A stretch of 64,000 bases of DNA from Acidobacteriales bacterium 59-55. GTDB taxonomy: Bacteria > Acidobacteriota > Terriglobia > Terriglobales > Acidobacteriaceae. Below the pieces are notes generated by a model that was not told where the DNA came from, searched no databases, and saw only the letters and a program-made list of their open reading frames with translations. The translations under genes were made by a program, and so were the position numbers. Location of the stretch: assembly GCA_001897435.1 (NCBI GenBank), contig MKSV01000007.1:1302001-1366000 (forward strand), written 5' to 3'. Shown here in pieces: positions 20,557 through 29,179 of the stretch. Each line of letters opens with the position of its first letter. The stretch's first letter is position 1.

Positions 20557-21324
20557 ATGATGAGCGCAACACAAACCAAACTTCAACGGGCCATCGTGCT
20601 GGCCACCGCCGTAATCACAATTGCTGCCGTCACCGGCTGCCACAAGAAGAACAGCGGAGTGAACCCCAGCAGCCTCGGCCCAACGACCGCTTCCACCGGA
20701 GAAGCGCCGACGGCGACCATTACCGCCGATCCGCTCACCATCGACCAGGGCCAGTCCGTCGTCCTCAACTGGCGCACCCAGAACGCCGACACCGTCACCA
20801 TCGACGGCATCGGCCCGGTCAACGCCAACGGCACCCAGACCGTCTCGCCGTCCACCTCGACCAACTTCCACCTCACGGCCAAAGGCGAAGGCGGCACCAC
20901 CGACGCCAATGTCCGCGTCACCGTCCGCGTTCCCGAAGCGCCCACCGTTCCCAGCAACGAAGGCGACATGGGCAGCGAAGAGGTCTTCCACCAGAACGTC
21001 AAGGACGTCTTCTTCGACTACGACAGCTACGACCTTCGCCCCGACGCGCAGAGTTCCATCGCGCAGGCCGCCAGCTATCTCTCCGCGCACCCTGCCATCC
21101 GCGTCGTCATCGGCGGCTACTGCGATGATCGCGGCTCGGCAGAGTACAACCTGGCCCTCGGCGAGAACCGCGCCAACTCCGCCCGCACCGCTCTGGTCAA
21201 CGCCGGAGTCGCGGCCAGCCGCCTGCGCGTCATCAGCTACGGCAAGGAGAAGCAGTTCTGCACCGAAGAAAACGAGAGCTGCTGGCAGCAGAACCGCCGC
21301 GCTCAGTTCTCTCTCGACCGCTAG
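20557..21324 (+). CDS. pal: Peptidoglycan-associated lipoprotein Pal
   Basis: This 255-residue lipoprotein has a signal peptide and lipobox AAVTGC with lipidated C28. A Thr/Pro-rich region follows that holds an Ig-like segment (about 50-120: PTATITADPLTIDQGQSVVL). The C-terminal OmpA-type domain binds peptidoglycan (VFFDYDSYDLRPDA, GYCDDRGSAEYNLALGENRA). The inserted Ig-like segment makes it longer than enterobacterial Pal. Two adjacent ATGs exist (20557, 20560) after a GGGAG site. Confidence 0.95.
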   Translation: MMSATQTKLQRAIVLATAVITIAAVTGCHKKNSGVNPSSLGPTTASTGEAPTATITADPLTIDQGQSVVLNWRTQNADTVTIDGIGPVNANGTQTVSPSTSTNFHLTAKGEGGTTDANVRVTVRVPEAPTVPSNEGDMGSEEVFHQNVKDVFFDYDSYDLRPDAQSSIAQAASYLSAHPAIRVVIGGYCDDRGSAEYNLALGENRANSARTALVNAGVAASRLRVISYGKEKQFCTEENESCWQQNRRAQFSLDR

Positions 21325-21345
21325 ACCGGGTCGTCGTTACTCACC

Positions 21346-21381
21346 GTCAGCCCTCGCGCTCTCGACTGCGCGAGGGCTGAC
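21346..21381. other. Perfect 14-bp hairpin between pal and cpoB
   Basis: The arms GTCAGCCCTCGCGC and GCGCGAGGGCTGAC pair fully around an 8-base loop. No T-tract follows on either strand, so it is not a classical terminator. It could lower cpoB expression relative to pal or stabilise the upstream mRNA. Confidence 0.8.
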
Positions 21382-21411
21382 AGCATCCTCAGAAAGCCGA
21401 GCCTATTTGCC

Positions 21412-22398
21412 ATGGCCAAATACGATATCTCTCTTCCCTTTGCCCGCAAGCCGATCCGCATCGCCTCCGCAGCCGCTCTCGCAGCGGCCATGCTCTTTGC
21501 ATCGCCCGCCTTTGCCGCCAACCGCGACATGGTCCAGTTGCAGACCCAGGTCCAGCAGTTGCAGAACGCCGTCGCCAGGCTTCAGCAGGTAAGCGCCGAG
21601 AACATGGGCGTACTCAAGGATCTAGTCCAGCAGAGCGCCGATACCGTCAACAAGATGTCGGCTAACATGGACGATCTGAAGAAGCAGATGCTCGTCCAGC
21701 AGAACGCGCAGAACCTCAAGGTCGATCAGGTCTCCAACCAGATCCAGACCATGAACGACTCCATCGATGAGGTCAAGGCGCGCATTGCCAACCTCGAAAA
21801 GGTGCTCCAGAACATCCAGAATCAGCAGCAGTCGATGAGCGCAACCATGCAGCCCGCAGCCTCCGGCCTGCCTGACGCCTCCGCTGCTACGCCCGGCGGC
21901 GCTCCCTCCGACGCCTCTGCCCTTCCCGCTCCGGCCACCGGCCCCGGCGGCAAGCCGCTCGCCGGAACTCCCATGCCGCCCGCCGATGCCGGCCCCGCAG
22001 CTCCTCCCGCCGATCAGCTCTACAAGACCGCGCTCGGCGATTACATGTCGGCCAAGTACTCGCTCGCCGCCTCCGAGTTCAGCGACGTCACCAAGTACTA
22101 CCCCGACAATCCCCTCTCCGGCAACGCCTATTACTACCAGGGCGAGATCGCCTATCGCGGCGGCCACTACAGCGACGCCATCAAGAACTACGACAAGGTG
22201 ATCGAGCAGTACCCGGCCAGCAACAAGGTACCCGTCTCGCGCCTGCACAAGGGCAACGCGTTGATCGAGTCCAAGCAGACCGCCGCCGGAGTCCGGGAAC
22301 TGCGCTCGCTCATCCAGCGCTATCCCAACGCGCCCGAGGCAATGCAGGCACGCAGCAAACTCAGCGGCATGGGCGTCCCTGTCACTGCCCGCCGCTAG
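21412..22398 (+). CDS. cpoB: Tol-Pal accessory protein CpoB (YbgF)
   Basis: This 328-residue periplasmic protein has a signal peptide (cleavage near ASPAFA), an N-terminal coiled coil (about 38-145, rich in Gln and Asn: QTQVQQLQNAVARLQQ), a Pro/Ala-rich linker and a C-terminal TPR domain (about 200-328, for example YYQGEIAYRGGHYSDAIKNY). CpoB links the Tol system to cell-wall synthesis during constriction. It is the last gene of the tol-pal cluster. Confidence 0.93.
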   Translation: MAKYDISLPFARKPIRIASAAALAAAMLFASPAFAANRDMVQLQTQVQQLQNAVARLQQVSAENMGVLKDLVQQSADTVNKMSANMDDLKKQMLVQQNAQNLKVDQVSNQIQTMNDSIDEVKARIANLEKVLQNIQNQQQSMSATMQPAASGLPDASAATPGGAPSDASALPAPATGPGGKPLAGTPMPPADAGPAAPPADQLYKTALGDYMSAKYSLAASEFSDVTKYYPDNPLSGNAYYYQGEIAYRGGHYSDAIKNYDKVIEQYPASNKVPVSRLHKGNALIESKQTAAGVRELRSLIQRYPNAPEAMQARSKLSGMGVPVTARR

Positions 22399-22420
22399 AG
22401 CACAACCCGCATAATCCGGG

Positions 22421-22459
22421 TGCCCCATGTCCCGCCTCTGGGACATGGGGTTTTCATTT
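22421..22459 (+). terminator. Rho-independent terminator of the tol-pal cluster, formed by a palindromic repeat
   Basis: The arms CCCCATGTCCC and GGGACATGGGG surround loop GCCTCT and are followed by TTTTCATTT. With the preceding GGGTG, the same element in reverse orientation matches 56338-56369 inside mutS over 32 bases. It is the non-coding form of the GGGGCACCC repeat family. Confidence 0.88.
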
Positions 22460-22483
22460 CAACCTAAACAACTCTTGATGTAA

Positions 22484-22558
22484 GTCAGGCTCTGTTAAGG
22501 ACACGGCTTCAGCCGTGTCCTTAACGCTTTGTCTCCCGCGGGCTTTAGCCCCTGAGGT
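22484..22558. repeat. Dispersed palindromic repeat, family 3 (copy 2)
   Basis: The hairpin AAGGACACGGCT / AGCCGTGTCCTT with a 2-base loop is followed by GCGGGCTTTAGCCCCTGA. It matches the copy at 7212-7283 in order and spacing. It is non-coding, between the end of the tol cluster and the convergent gene at 22667. Confidence 0.75.
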
Positions 22559-22666
22559 ACGGCTCTTCATTCCGCAACCCTGTTCCGTCGCTGAGGAAAC
22601 CTCCAGAGACCCGATCAGAATCTTCCCTGACCAATCAGAAAACGAAGGAATCGATGCCGCGCTCCA

Positions 22667-23719
22667 TTAACTCCGCAAACCATGCATCAGCGTCTCAACC
22701 TCTTCCCGCTCCGCTCCCGTCAGCGGCAGTCGCGGCAGCCGAGGCTGGCCGCCGCAGTAGCCATTGAAGTCGCAGCCGAACTTGACCCCAGCGACCCCCA
22801 GCTCCTCTTCCACTCTCTTCGCCACTGATTGCAACCGCTCCTGCTTCTCCTCCGCCAGTCCGCGGTCGCCATCCTTCCACGCCGCCAGCACCTCGTAGCA
22901 GGCCTGCGGCGCGCAGGCGGCAAAGGGTGGCATCGCGCCCACCGCCCCAGCCAGCAAAGCATCGAGCATCCGCGCCGTGCCTCCGGCCAGTATCTGAAAT
23001 CCCACCGTCTTCGTGCGCGTCTTCAGAGAAGAAGCCTTTGACGCCGTAGGCGCAGCCACCGCCGTTCCCCCGCCAGTAAGCTTCTCCACCCCGAGCACCG
23101 TGCCCGTCGACGCCCTGTGCCGCGCAAGCATCCTTCCTGTCACCGCCGCAAACACGGCCGTCACCGTCACCTCGCGCTTCACCGCCGCCGTCGCCTCGCG
23201 GAGCGCGACAACACGGTCCGGCGCGGCATCATGCGCCACCATTCCGGCAATCCGGGGATGCCCCGCCAGTTCCGCAACCATCTCCGCCGTCAGACTCAAG
23301 CCTTCGTCACAGATCACCAGCGGAATCGCGGAGCGATCCGCCACCGCCTGAAAGTAGGTGAGCGTCTCCTGCGTCCGCCGCGCGTCGCCGCTCAACCCAT
23401 ATGGCCTCCGCACCAGCGCAGCGTCGTAGCCCAGCACCGCCGCAGCATCGACCACTGCCAGCGTTCCCTTCACGCTCTCGCGAAACGCTCCAGCCAGCAT
23501 CACCTTCTCGGCGGCGGCAGCACTAATAGCCGCCCGCAACGCCTCCAGCGTCTCTTCGTCCGACAGCATCGCCGGCTCGCCATTCGCGCTCAGCACTGCC
23601 AGCCCCGCCGCCGGAGTCTTCGAATAAGCGGCGACATTCTGTTCCAGTTTGCGAAGGTTGAGCCGCCCATCGGGATAAAACGGCGTGGTCAGAGGAAGTT
23701 GAAGTCCTTCAAGCAGCAT
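22667..23719 (-). CDS. DapA-family (dihydrodipicolinate synthase-like) protein lacking the Schiff-base lysine
   Basis: This 350-residue protein of the DapA/NAL TIM-barrel family starts LEGLQLPLTTPFYPDGRLN. The GTTGE motif of the family is changed to SANGE (44-48). The catalytic lysine expected after a strand ending GIK or GMK is replaced by V161 (RIAGMVAHD). About 20 extra residues rich in Ala/Thr/Lys (about 218-240) interrupt the C-terminal half. Class I aldolase chemistry is therefore doubtful, and its role is unknown. It lies 44 bases after the NHL-protein gene on the same strand. Confidence 0.8.
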   Translation of the reverse strand: MLLEGLQLPLTTPFYPDGRLNLRKLEQNVAAYSKTPAAGLAVLSANGEPAMLSDEETLEALRAAISAAAAEKVMLAGAFRESVKGTLAVVDAAAVLGYDAALVRRPYGLSGDARRTQETLTYFQAVADRSAIPLVICDEGLSLTAEMVAELAGHPRIAGMVAHDAAPDRVVALREATAAVKREVTVTAVFAAVTGRMLARHRASTGTVLGVEKLTGGGTAVAAPTASKASSLKTRTKTVGFQILAGGTARMLDALLAGAVGAMPPFAACAPQACYEVLAAWKDGDRGLAEEKQERLQSVAKRVEEELGVAGVKFGCDFNGYCGGQPRLPRLPLTGAEREEVETLMHGLRS

Positions 23720-23763
23720 CCCTCTATTTTAGAGGGAACTCCCGAAGCCGTCCGGCCGGCGTC

Positions 23764-26241
23764 CTACTTCGCGCCGCCGACAGCATGGACCACCAGTTCC
23801 ACCGTCATCGACTGCGTAAGAGCGCCGCCCGTAGCGCCGGTCGCCGTCGCGGTCACGGTGATCGGGTAAGTCTTCACCAGGTCGCCGGACGAATCGCCCG
23901 TGTTGATGCGGCTCCCGCAGCCCGAGCAAAACGCGCACAGCCCCAGCGTCCCCGCCAGAAGAACAGCCGCAGCCCCGATCCTTCCCCGGCGAAATCTTCG
24001 TAGGCGCGAGCGCCAGCCGATCACCGGAAACAGAAGCAGCCCCAACAGCACATCGGAACCGCGAGCGAGCGCAGCAGTCTGCGGCATCGTAACGGTCATC
24101 GTAAAGCTGGCCGGCGTCGCTCCAGGCGGCAGATAGGCCGGGTTGAACGCTGCCGTCGCCAGCGGAGGCAGCCCGCTCGCCGCCAGCGTAATGGGACTGG
24201 ACAGCTCCGCGCCCGCAATCTGCACGGTGAAGTTGAAGTTCGCCACTCCCCCGGCAGGAATCGTCTGCGTAGCCGTTCCCGCCGCGCTCAGCGTAAAGCC
24301 TGGCGTCGTTCCCGGCCCCGGCAGGACCGTAATCAGCGTCGGCGCCGAAGCGCTGGCGTCGAAGTTCGCGCTGCCCGCATAAAACGTCGTCAGGCTATGC
24401 GTGCCGGGCGCAAGCGCGCTGGTGCTGAAACCCGCATCGCCATTCGGAAGCACCGCAGCGGTCAGCAGAGTCGCACTCCCATCCATCAGCGTGACCAACC
24501 CCGAAGGAGCTCCCGCTGTCGTGCTGACCGTGTGCGCCGTCAGCGCAATCGGGCTACCCGCCGCCACCGAGGTCGACGACGCGGCCAGCGTCGTCACCGT
24601 GGGCGCGGGCCTGACCGTCACGCTGGCAGCCACCGCAGTCAGCTTGTAATTCTTCGCCGCTGTCCCGCCGACAGCAACCGAGATGGGATAAGTCCCCACC
24701 GCAGGCGAAGCCGGAATCTGCGCCGTAAAACTCGCCGTAACGCTGCCATCGTCACGCGGCAGCAGGCCGTTGAAGCTCCCCGTCAGCGCGGGAACAGCCT
24801 GCCCATAAAGCAGCGTGACGGCATCGGGCGTGACCACGAGCGGACGCGGCAAGATTTGAAAGGCAAGCGGCTGGCTCTCGATCGCTGCATGAGTCGCGTC
24901 GCCCGAGTAAGCCGCCGTCAGCGTGTAAGCGCCCACCGGCAGCGCGCCCGCATCAAAGACAGCGGCATCGTCCGCCAGCAGGATGCCTCCCACCGTGGTC
25001 GCCGCAGCCGTGGAGTCATCGAGCAGCGTAAAGCTGACAGACCCAGTTGCCGTATTCGCGGCGGCGAGGCTGGCAGTCAGTTCTCCCGTGCCATAGACCA
25101 TCGCAGGCGAAGCCGCGAGCGTCAACGCGCCACCCGCAACCGAAGACACACCCGCGATGGTATGAATCACCGGCGCATCCTCGGCGTCGAGCTGGCGAAC
25201 GCGCCCATTCGCTGTATCCGCCAGCGTCGCCAATCCCCCAGGCGAGATCGCCGCCGCACCGGGTGAGTCCAGCGCTGCCGATGCAGCCGCGCCGCCATCG
25301 CCAGAAAATCCCTGCACGCCATCGCCCGCAACCGTGGTGATGGCGTGCGTCACCGCGTCGATGCGGCGAATGCGGTGGTTGGCGCTATCCGCAATATAGA
25401 GATTGCCGCCGCCGTCGATGCTGAGTCCACGCGGAAGCGCAAGCGCAGCAGCAGTGGCCGCAGTGTCGTCGCCCGAAAACGCCTCGGCCCCTGTGCCTGC
25501 AATCGTCGTAATCACGCCGGTCGCAGCCGCCACCCTGCGGACACGATGATTGTGCGTATCGGCGATATAAAGATTCCCGGCCGCATCGACGGCAAGCCCG
25601 GAGGGCGAGTCGATGGAAGCAGCCGTCGCCGCGCCGCCGTCGCCCGAGAATCCCTGCCTCCCATTGCCCGCAACCGTGGTGATAAGCCCACCAACGGCAG
25701 CAATCTTCCGAACGCGGAAGTTCTCCGTATCGGCGATGTAGAGGTTTCCAGCCTCGTCGAGCGCAAGCCCCGTTGGCAGGTCCAGCCGCGCCGCAGCAGC
25801 CGGGCCGTTGTCGCCCGCAAAGCCAGCGCCTGAACCAGCGACGGTAGCAATCAGGCCCGTCGCGAGGTCGATCCTGCGAATGCGATGGTTATGCGTGTCC
25901 GCTACATAGAGTTTATTGTCCGCGCCCAGCGCCAGCCCCTCCGGCGAATCCAGTCGCGCCGCCACCGCCGGGCCACTATCGCCCGAAAATCCCTGCGTCC
26001 CGGTCCCGGCAATCGTGGTGATAACGCCCGCCGCATCGACCCTGCGGATGGTGTTGCCACCCGTCTCCGCAATATAGAGATTGCCCTGCGCATCGTAGGC
26101 AATCGCCGAAGGAAGCATCAGCGGAAGCGCGGTGGCGGAGGTCTGCGCAGCGAGCGAATCAACCCCAAACACAAGAAGAAGCACGATCCAGAGAGGAGCG
26201 CGGACGCGGCGTAGCGAGGGTGTGATGCTCTGCGAACCCAT
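23764..26241 (-). CDS. Secreted NHL-repeat and Ig-like domain protein
   Basis: This is an 825-residue protein with a signal peptide (ending near SLAAQ). At least five NHL repeats of about 56 residues follow (ITTIAGTGTQGFSGD, LYVADTHNHRIRRID and close variants; about 35-370) and form a beta-propeller. Ig-like/MBG-type domains follow (about 370-700), then a hydrophobic segment around VLLAGTLGLCAFCSGC and a short tail. This architecture is common in acidobacterial envelope proteins. Surface or extracellular binding is likely; no enzymatic site is seen. Confidence 0.85.
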   Translation of the reverse strand: MGSQSITPSLRRVRAPLWIVLLLVFGVDSLAAQTSATALPLMLPSAIAYDAQGNLYIAETGGNTIRRVDAAGVITTIAGTGTQGFSGDSGPAVAARLDSPEGLALGADNKLYVADTHNHRIRRIDLATGLIATVAGSGAGFAGDNGPAAAARLDLPTGLALDEAGNLYIADTENFRVRKIAAVGGLITTVAGNGRQGFSGDGGAATAASIDSPSGLAVDAAGNLYIADTHNHRVRRVAAATGVITTIAGTGAEAFSGDDTAATAAALALPRGLSIDGGGNLYIADSANHRIRRIDAVTHAITTVAGDGVQGFSGDGGAAASAALDSPGAAAISPGGLATLADTANGRVRQLDAEDAPVIHTIAGVSSVAGGALTLAASPAMVYGTGELTASLAAANTATGSVSFTLLDDSTAAATTVGGILLADDAAVFDAGALPVGAYTLTAAYSGDATHAAIESQPLAFQILPRPLVVTPDAVTLLYGQAVPALTGSFNGLLPRDDGSVTASFTAQIPASPAVGTYPISVAVGGTAAKNYKLTAVAASVTVRPAPTVTTLAASSTSVAAGSPIALTAHTVSTTAGAPSGLVTLMDGSATLLTAAVLPNGDAGFSTSALAPGTHSLTTFYAGSANFDASASAPTLITVLPGPGTTPGFTLSAAGTATQTIPAGGVANFNFTVQIAGAELSSPITLAASGLPPLATAAFNPAYLPPGATPASFTMTVTMPQTAALARGSDVLLGLLLFPVIGWRSRLRRFRRGRIGAAAVLLAGTLGLCAFCSGCGSRINTGDSSGDLVKTYPITVTATATGATGGALTQSMTVELVVHAVGGAK

Positions 26242-26381
26242 GGGGAGACGATGCGGGACTCTGACGATACAGGCTGAAGTACTTCCTACTTTAGAGCATG
26301 TTCAGTATTTCTGTGACAACACAAATTCGGCATTTTGTAGCAACAAACGAGCGCATCCTCTCGGCTCCGCGACCAATTCAG

Positions 26382-26440
26382 TCATCTCGATCCTCCATCC
26401 ACGCACATCATCTCGATTCTCTATCAACGCACGTCATCTC
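26382..26440. repeat. 26-bp tandem direct repeat
   Basis: Units starting TCATCTCGAT at 26382 and 26408 differ at a few bases, and a third partial unit starts at 26434, where the family 2 palindrome begins with the same TCATCTCGA. The units may have arisen by slippage at the end of that element. Confidence 0.65.
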
Positions 26441-26497
26441 GACCGAAGCAACGGACAGGTTTATCGTCGGTTGCGCAGTGGAGAGACCCCTGTATTT
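26431..26497 (-). repeat. Dispersed palindromic repeat, family 2 (copy 2, reverse)
   Basis: Read on the minus strand it starts AATACAGGGGTCTCTCCACTG and ends GGTCGAGATGACGT. It lies in the 348-base gap between the NHL gene and the glycosidase gene. The rest of that gap shows no gene or clear promoter. Confidence 0.75.
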
Positions 26498-26589
26498 TTC
26501 CTTCTTCGGAAGCAAAAGCCTCCATACCATCCGCGAAACCGCCCCGCCACTCTTGATTCAACTACGCGATCTCATGCATACTACGCCGT

Positions 26590-28206
26590 CTACTCAAAGC
26601 GATACACGCTCGCCTTCTCGACCTTGACCTCGCGCTGATCGAAGCGCCAGTAGCTTCCCTGGTCGCTCTCGTCGCCATTCAGCCTGCGTCCAGCGATCCA
26701 CTTGCCGTCCTCGAACCTGCCCTCGTCGATCGTCCCGATGCCGACGCGCTGATTTGGCGAGCGAGTGCTGAAGGAGACGCGGAAGCCTTTGCCCGCGCCC
26801 AGAAACTCCTCCGGCCCGGTGGCCATCACCAGTCCAAAGCCCTCGTCCGTTCCGCGACCGAAGATCTCGTCGAGACTCACGTGGACCACATATCCGTTCA
26901 TCGAAAAATCCACCGCGGGATGAGCCTTGTTGAGCAGAAAGCCATGCACCTCGCCCTTGCTCTGTGCTTCGAGCAGTTGCGGCGCCAGCGACGCAATCAC
27001 GCTGTAGCTCTTGCCCAGGATGTTGTCCTTATCGTTCCACGAATCGATGCCGAAGGGCGAGAACCCCAGCGCGGCATGTTCTCCCACCGCATAGAAGACG
27101 TTGGCCGCGCCCACCGCTCCACCGGCGGTCTCGGGAACGAAGAGAGGATTGTCCGGGCGATGATAGCGATTGGCCCACCAGGTAAAGTTCGGCAGGTAAA
27201 TATCCGGCCCATAGATATCCAGCGCCGTCCCTGCCGCCTTCCATATGTCGATCACGCGCGGCTGCGGCCCGCCGCTGGGATAGTCGCCCGGCGCCGTATC
27301 CTCGCTCGCCAGCCACGTATTAACATACATGGGCAGCGGATAGGCGGCCTTGCCTTTCGCGGCCACGGCCTGCACATAGCGGCCATAGTTCCACGCCATG
27401 AAGATCTCATCGGCCCGCGACGTATCGCCGAAGACCTGCGTCCACGTGCCCGTCGTCTTCTCGCCGTTCGCCAGCCACAGAGCGCGAAGCTCGGGGTCGA
27501 GCGCGTCTCTGTGCGCCTTGAGATAGCTCAGAAGCTCCGTGGGTACAGCGGCGTCGAAGGCTTTGTTGGCGGCGTCCGAGTGGTCGCGCGTATCGCCCAG
27601 CACGCCCACCTCGTTCTCCACCTGCATCATCAGAACAGTGTGATCCTTGCCGTCGACCTCGCGAAGATGCTGCATCACGGCAGCAAACGCGCGGGCGTCC
27701 GCATCGACGGTCGCCGGAGCCAGAGTGCTCAGAATATTGACAGGATTACCATTCTCGATCACGCGCGGAAAACGCTTCGTATCGCGCCTCACCCACACCG
27801 GAGCATAGCTCGACATGCCGTTCTTCCACGATGCCAGCCACAGGAAGACGACGTGAAGATGCTGCTCGCGAGCCTGCGCCAGCAGACCGTCGATCAGGGC
27901 GAAGTCGAACTTGCCCTCGGCCGGCTCCACCAACTCCCACGAGATCGGCGTGAGCACCGTATTGAGGGGGATCGCGGCCAGCTTCGGCCACTCCGGCTTC
28001 ATATACTCCAGGCTCGACGAGCTGGAGTTATGCAGCTCCGCCGCCAGCATCAGGAAGGGCTTGCCATCGACGATCAACTGCGTCGCCGCGCCGCGCTTCT
28101 CCAGATGAGGAGCAGCCGCCGTCTGCGCATCGAGAGCCTTGACGCCGAAGCACGGCAAAAGGAGAAAAACAGGCAGCGCGAATCGACAAAAATTAGTCAA
28201 TCTCAT
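26590..28206 (-). CDS. Secreted beta-galactosidase-like glycoside hydrolase (GH35/42 type, DUF5597-like)
   Basis: This 538-residue protein has a signal peptide (ending near KALDAQ) and a TIM-barrel glycosidase domain. The acid/base glutamate is E199 in MQVENEVG, and a likely nucleophile lies in LFVPETAGG. The C-terminal part is a beta-domain that matches the DUF5597 extension of such enzymes. The start ATG 28206 gives a good signal peptide. It lies 52 bases after the FAH-hydrolase gene on the same strand, so it probably belongs to the fucose operon and releases sugars from plant or fungal polysaccharide. Confidence 0.82.
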   Translation of the reverse strand: MRLTNFCRFALPVFLLLPCFGVKALDAQTAAAPHLEKRGAATQLIVDGKPFLMLAAELHNSSSSSLEYMKPEWPKLAAIPLNTVLTPISWELVEPAEGKFDFALIDGLLAQAREQHLHVVFLWLASWKNGMSSYAPVWVRRDTKRFPRVIENGNPVNILSTLAPATVDADARAFAAVMQHLREVDGKDHTVLMMQVENEVGVLGDTRDHSDAANKAFDAAVPTELLSYLKAHRDALDPELRALWLANGEKTTGTWTQVFGDTSRADEIFMAWNYGRYVQAVAAKGKAAYPLPMYVNTWLASEDTAPGDYPSGGPQPRVIDIWKAAGTALDIYGPDIYLPNFTWWANRYHRPDNPLFVPETAGGAVGAANVFYAVGEHAALGFSPFGIDSWNDKDNILGKSYSVIASLAPQLLEAQSKGEVHGFLLNKAHPAVDFSMNGYVVHVSLDEIFGRGTDEGFGLVMATGPEEFLGAGKGFRVSFSTRSPNQRVGIGTIDEGRFEDGKWIAGRRLNGDESDQGSYWRFDQREVKVEKASVYRFE

Positions 28207-28258
28207 ATCGGTTGCCCAATCTAACACAGCCGCCCGCCTCTACGCCGCGGAACTTCCG

Positions 28259-29179
28259 CTACTCCGCGACCGTCCGATTGCGAAGTTGTCCGAGCCCGCT
28301 GATCGTAACCACGACCTCTTCGCCCGGCTTGAGCCAGCGCTTGGGCGTGCGTCCCAGACCCACGCCCTCCGGCGTTCCCGTGCTGATGATGTCCCCTGCC
28401 TCGAGCGGCGTCAGGCTCGACAGATGCGCGATCAGCGCCGGAATCTTGAAGATCAGGTCGCTCGTATTCGAGCTTTGCAGCGTCTCGCCGTCGATCGTCA
28501 GCGAGATATCGAGCGCGTGCGGATCGGCCACCTCATCGGCAGTCACGATGGACGGCCCCAGCGGACAGAAGCTGGGGAACGACTTACCCAGCGTCCACTG
28601 CGAGGTCGCCAGCTGAATGTCGCGCGCGCTCACATCGTTGACGATCGTGTAGCCGAAGACATGCTGCTTCCAGTCCTCCGCCGCGATCTGGTAGCCCGGC
28701 TTGCCGATCACCACACCGAACTCCGCCTCGTAGTCCGGCTGCTCGCTGATCTTCGGCAGCACGATCGGCGCGTCCGGCCCCACCACCGAACTGGCCAGCT
28801 TCATAAAAACGGTCGGCACCTTCTGCACCGCCATCTTCGACTCGTCGGCGTGCTTCTGGTAGTTCAACCCGATAGCGAAGATCCGCGACGGCCGCGGAAT
28901 CGGAGCGTGCAGCGTGACGGAGGACAACGGCAGCCGCGGCGCGTTGACGACCTTGGCGCGAATGTCGTCGAGCGCCTGCTCCCCGCTCTGGATGATGTTG
29001 CGCACCGAGCGGAAACCCAGCGAAGAGAGGCTCACCACCTCCTCGCCCTCTGCACCCGAAACCAGAACGCCCGGCGTGGGAACACCGCAATTGAGCAAAT
29101 CGGCGGGCACCGATGCTCCCAGCGTGCGCAGTTGCAGGTTGGCGGCATCGGCGTTGACAGAGTAGGTGACGAGCTTCAT
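28259..29179 (-). CDS. Fumarylacetoacetase-family hydrolase, probable 2,4-diketo-3-deoxy-L-fuconate hydrolase
   Basis: This 306-residue FAH-family protein has metal ligands E151 and E153 (DYEAEFGVVIG) and D182 (TIVNDVSARD). Its ATG overlaps the L-fuconate dehydratase stop by 4 bases. In the Xanthomonas type L-fucose pathway an FAH-family enzyme cleaves 2,4-diketo-3-deoxy-L-fuconate to pyruvate and L-lactate, and the neighbours here fit that step. Other acylpyruvate substrates cannot be excluded by sequence alone. Confidence 0.87.
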   Translation of the reverse strand: MKLVTYSVNADAANLQLRTLGASVPADLLNCGVPTPGVLVSGAEGEEVVSLSSLGFRSVRNIIQSGEQALDDIRAKVVNAPRLPLSSVTLHAPIPRPSRIFAIGLNYQKHADESKMAVQKVPTVFMKLASSVVGPDAPIVLPKISEQPDYEAEFGVVIGKPGYQIAAEDWKQHVFGYTIVNDVSARDIQLATSQWTLGKSFPSFCPLGPSIVTADEVADPHALDISLTIDGETLQSSNTSDLIFKIPALIAHLSSLTPLEAGDIISTGTPEGVGLGRTPKRWLKPGEEVVVTISGLGQLRNRTVAE

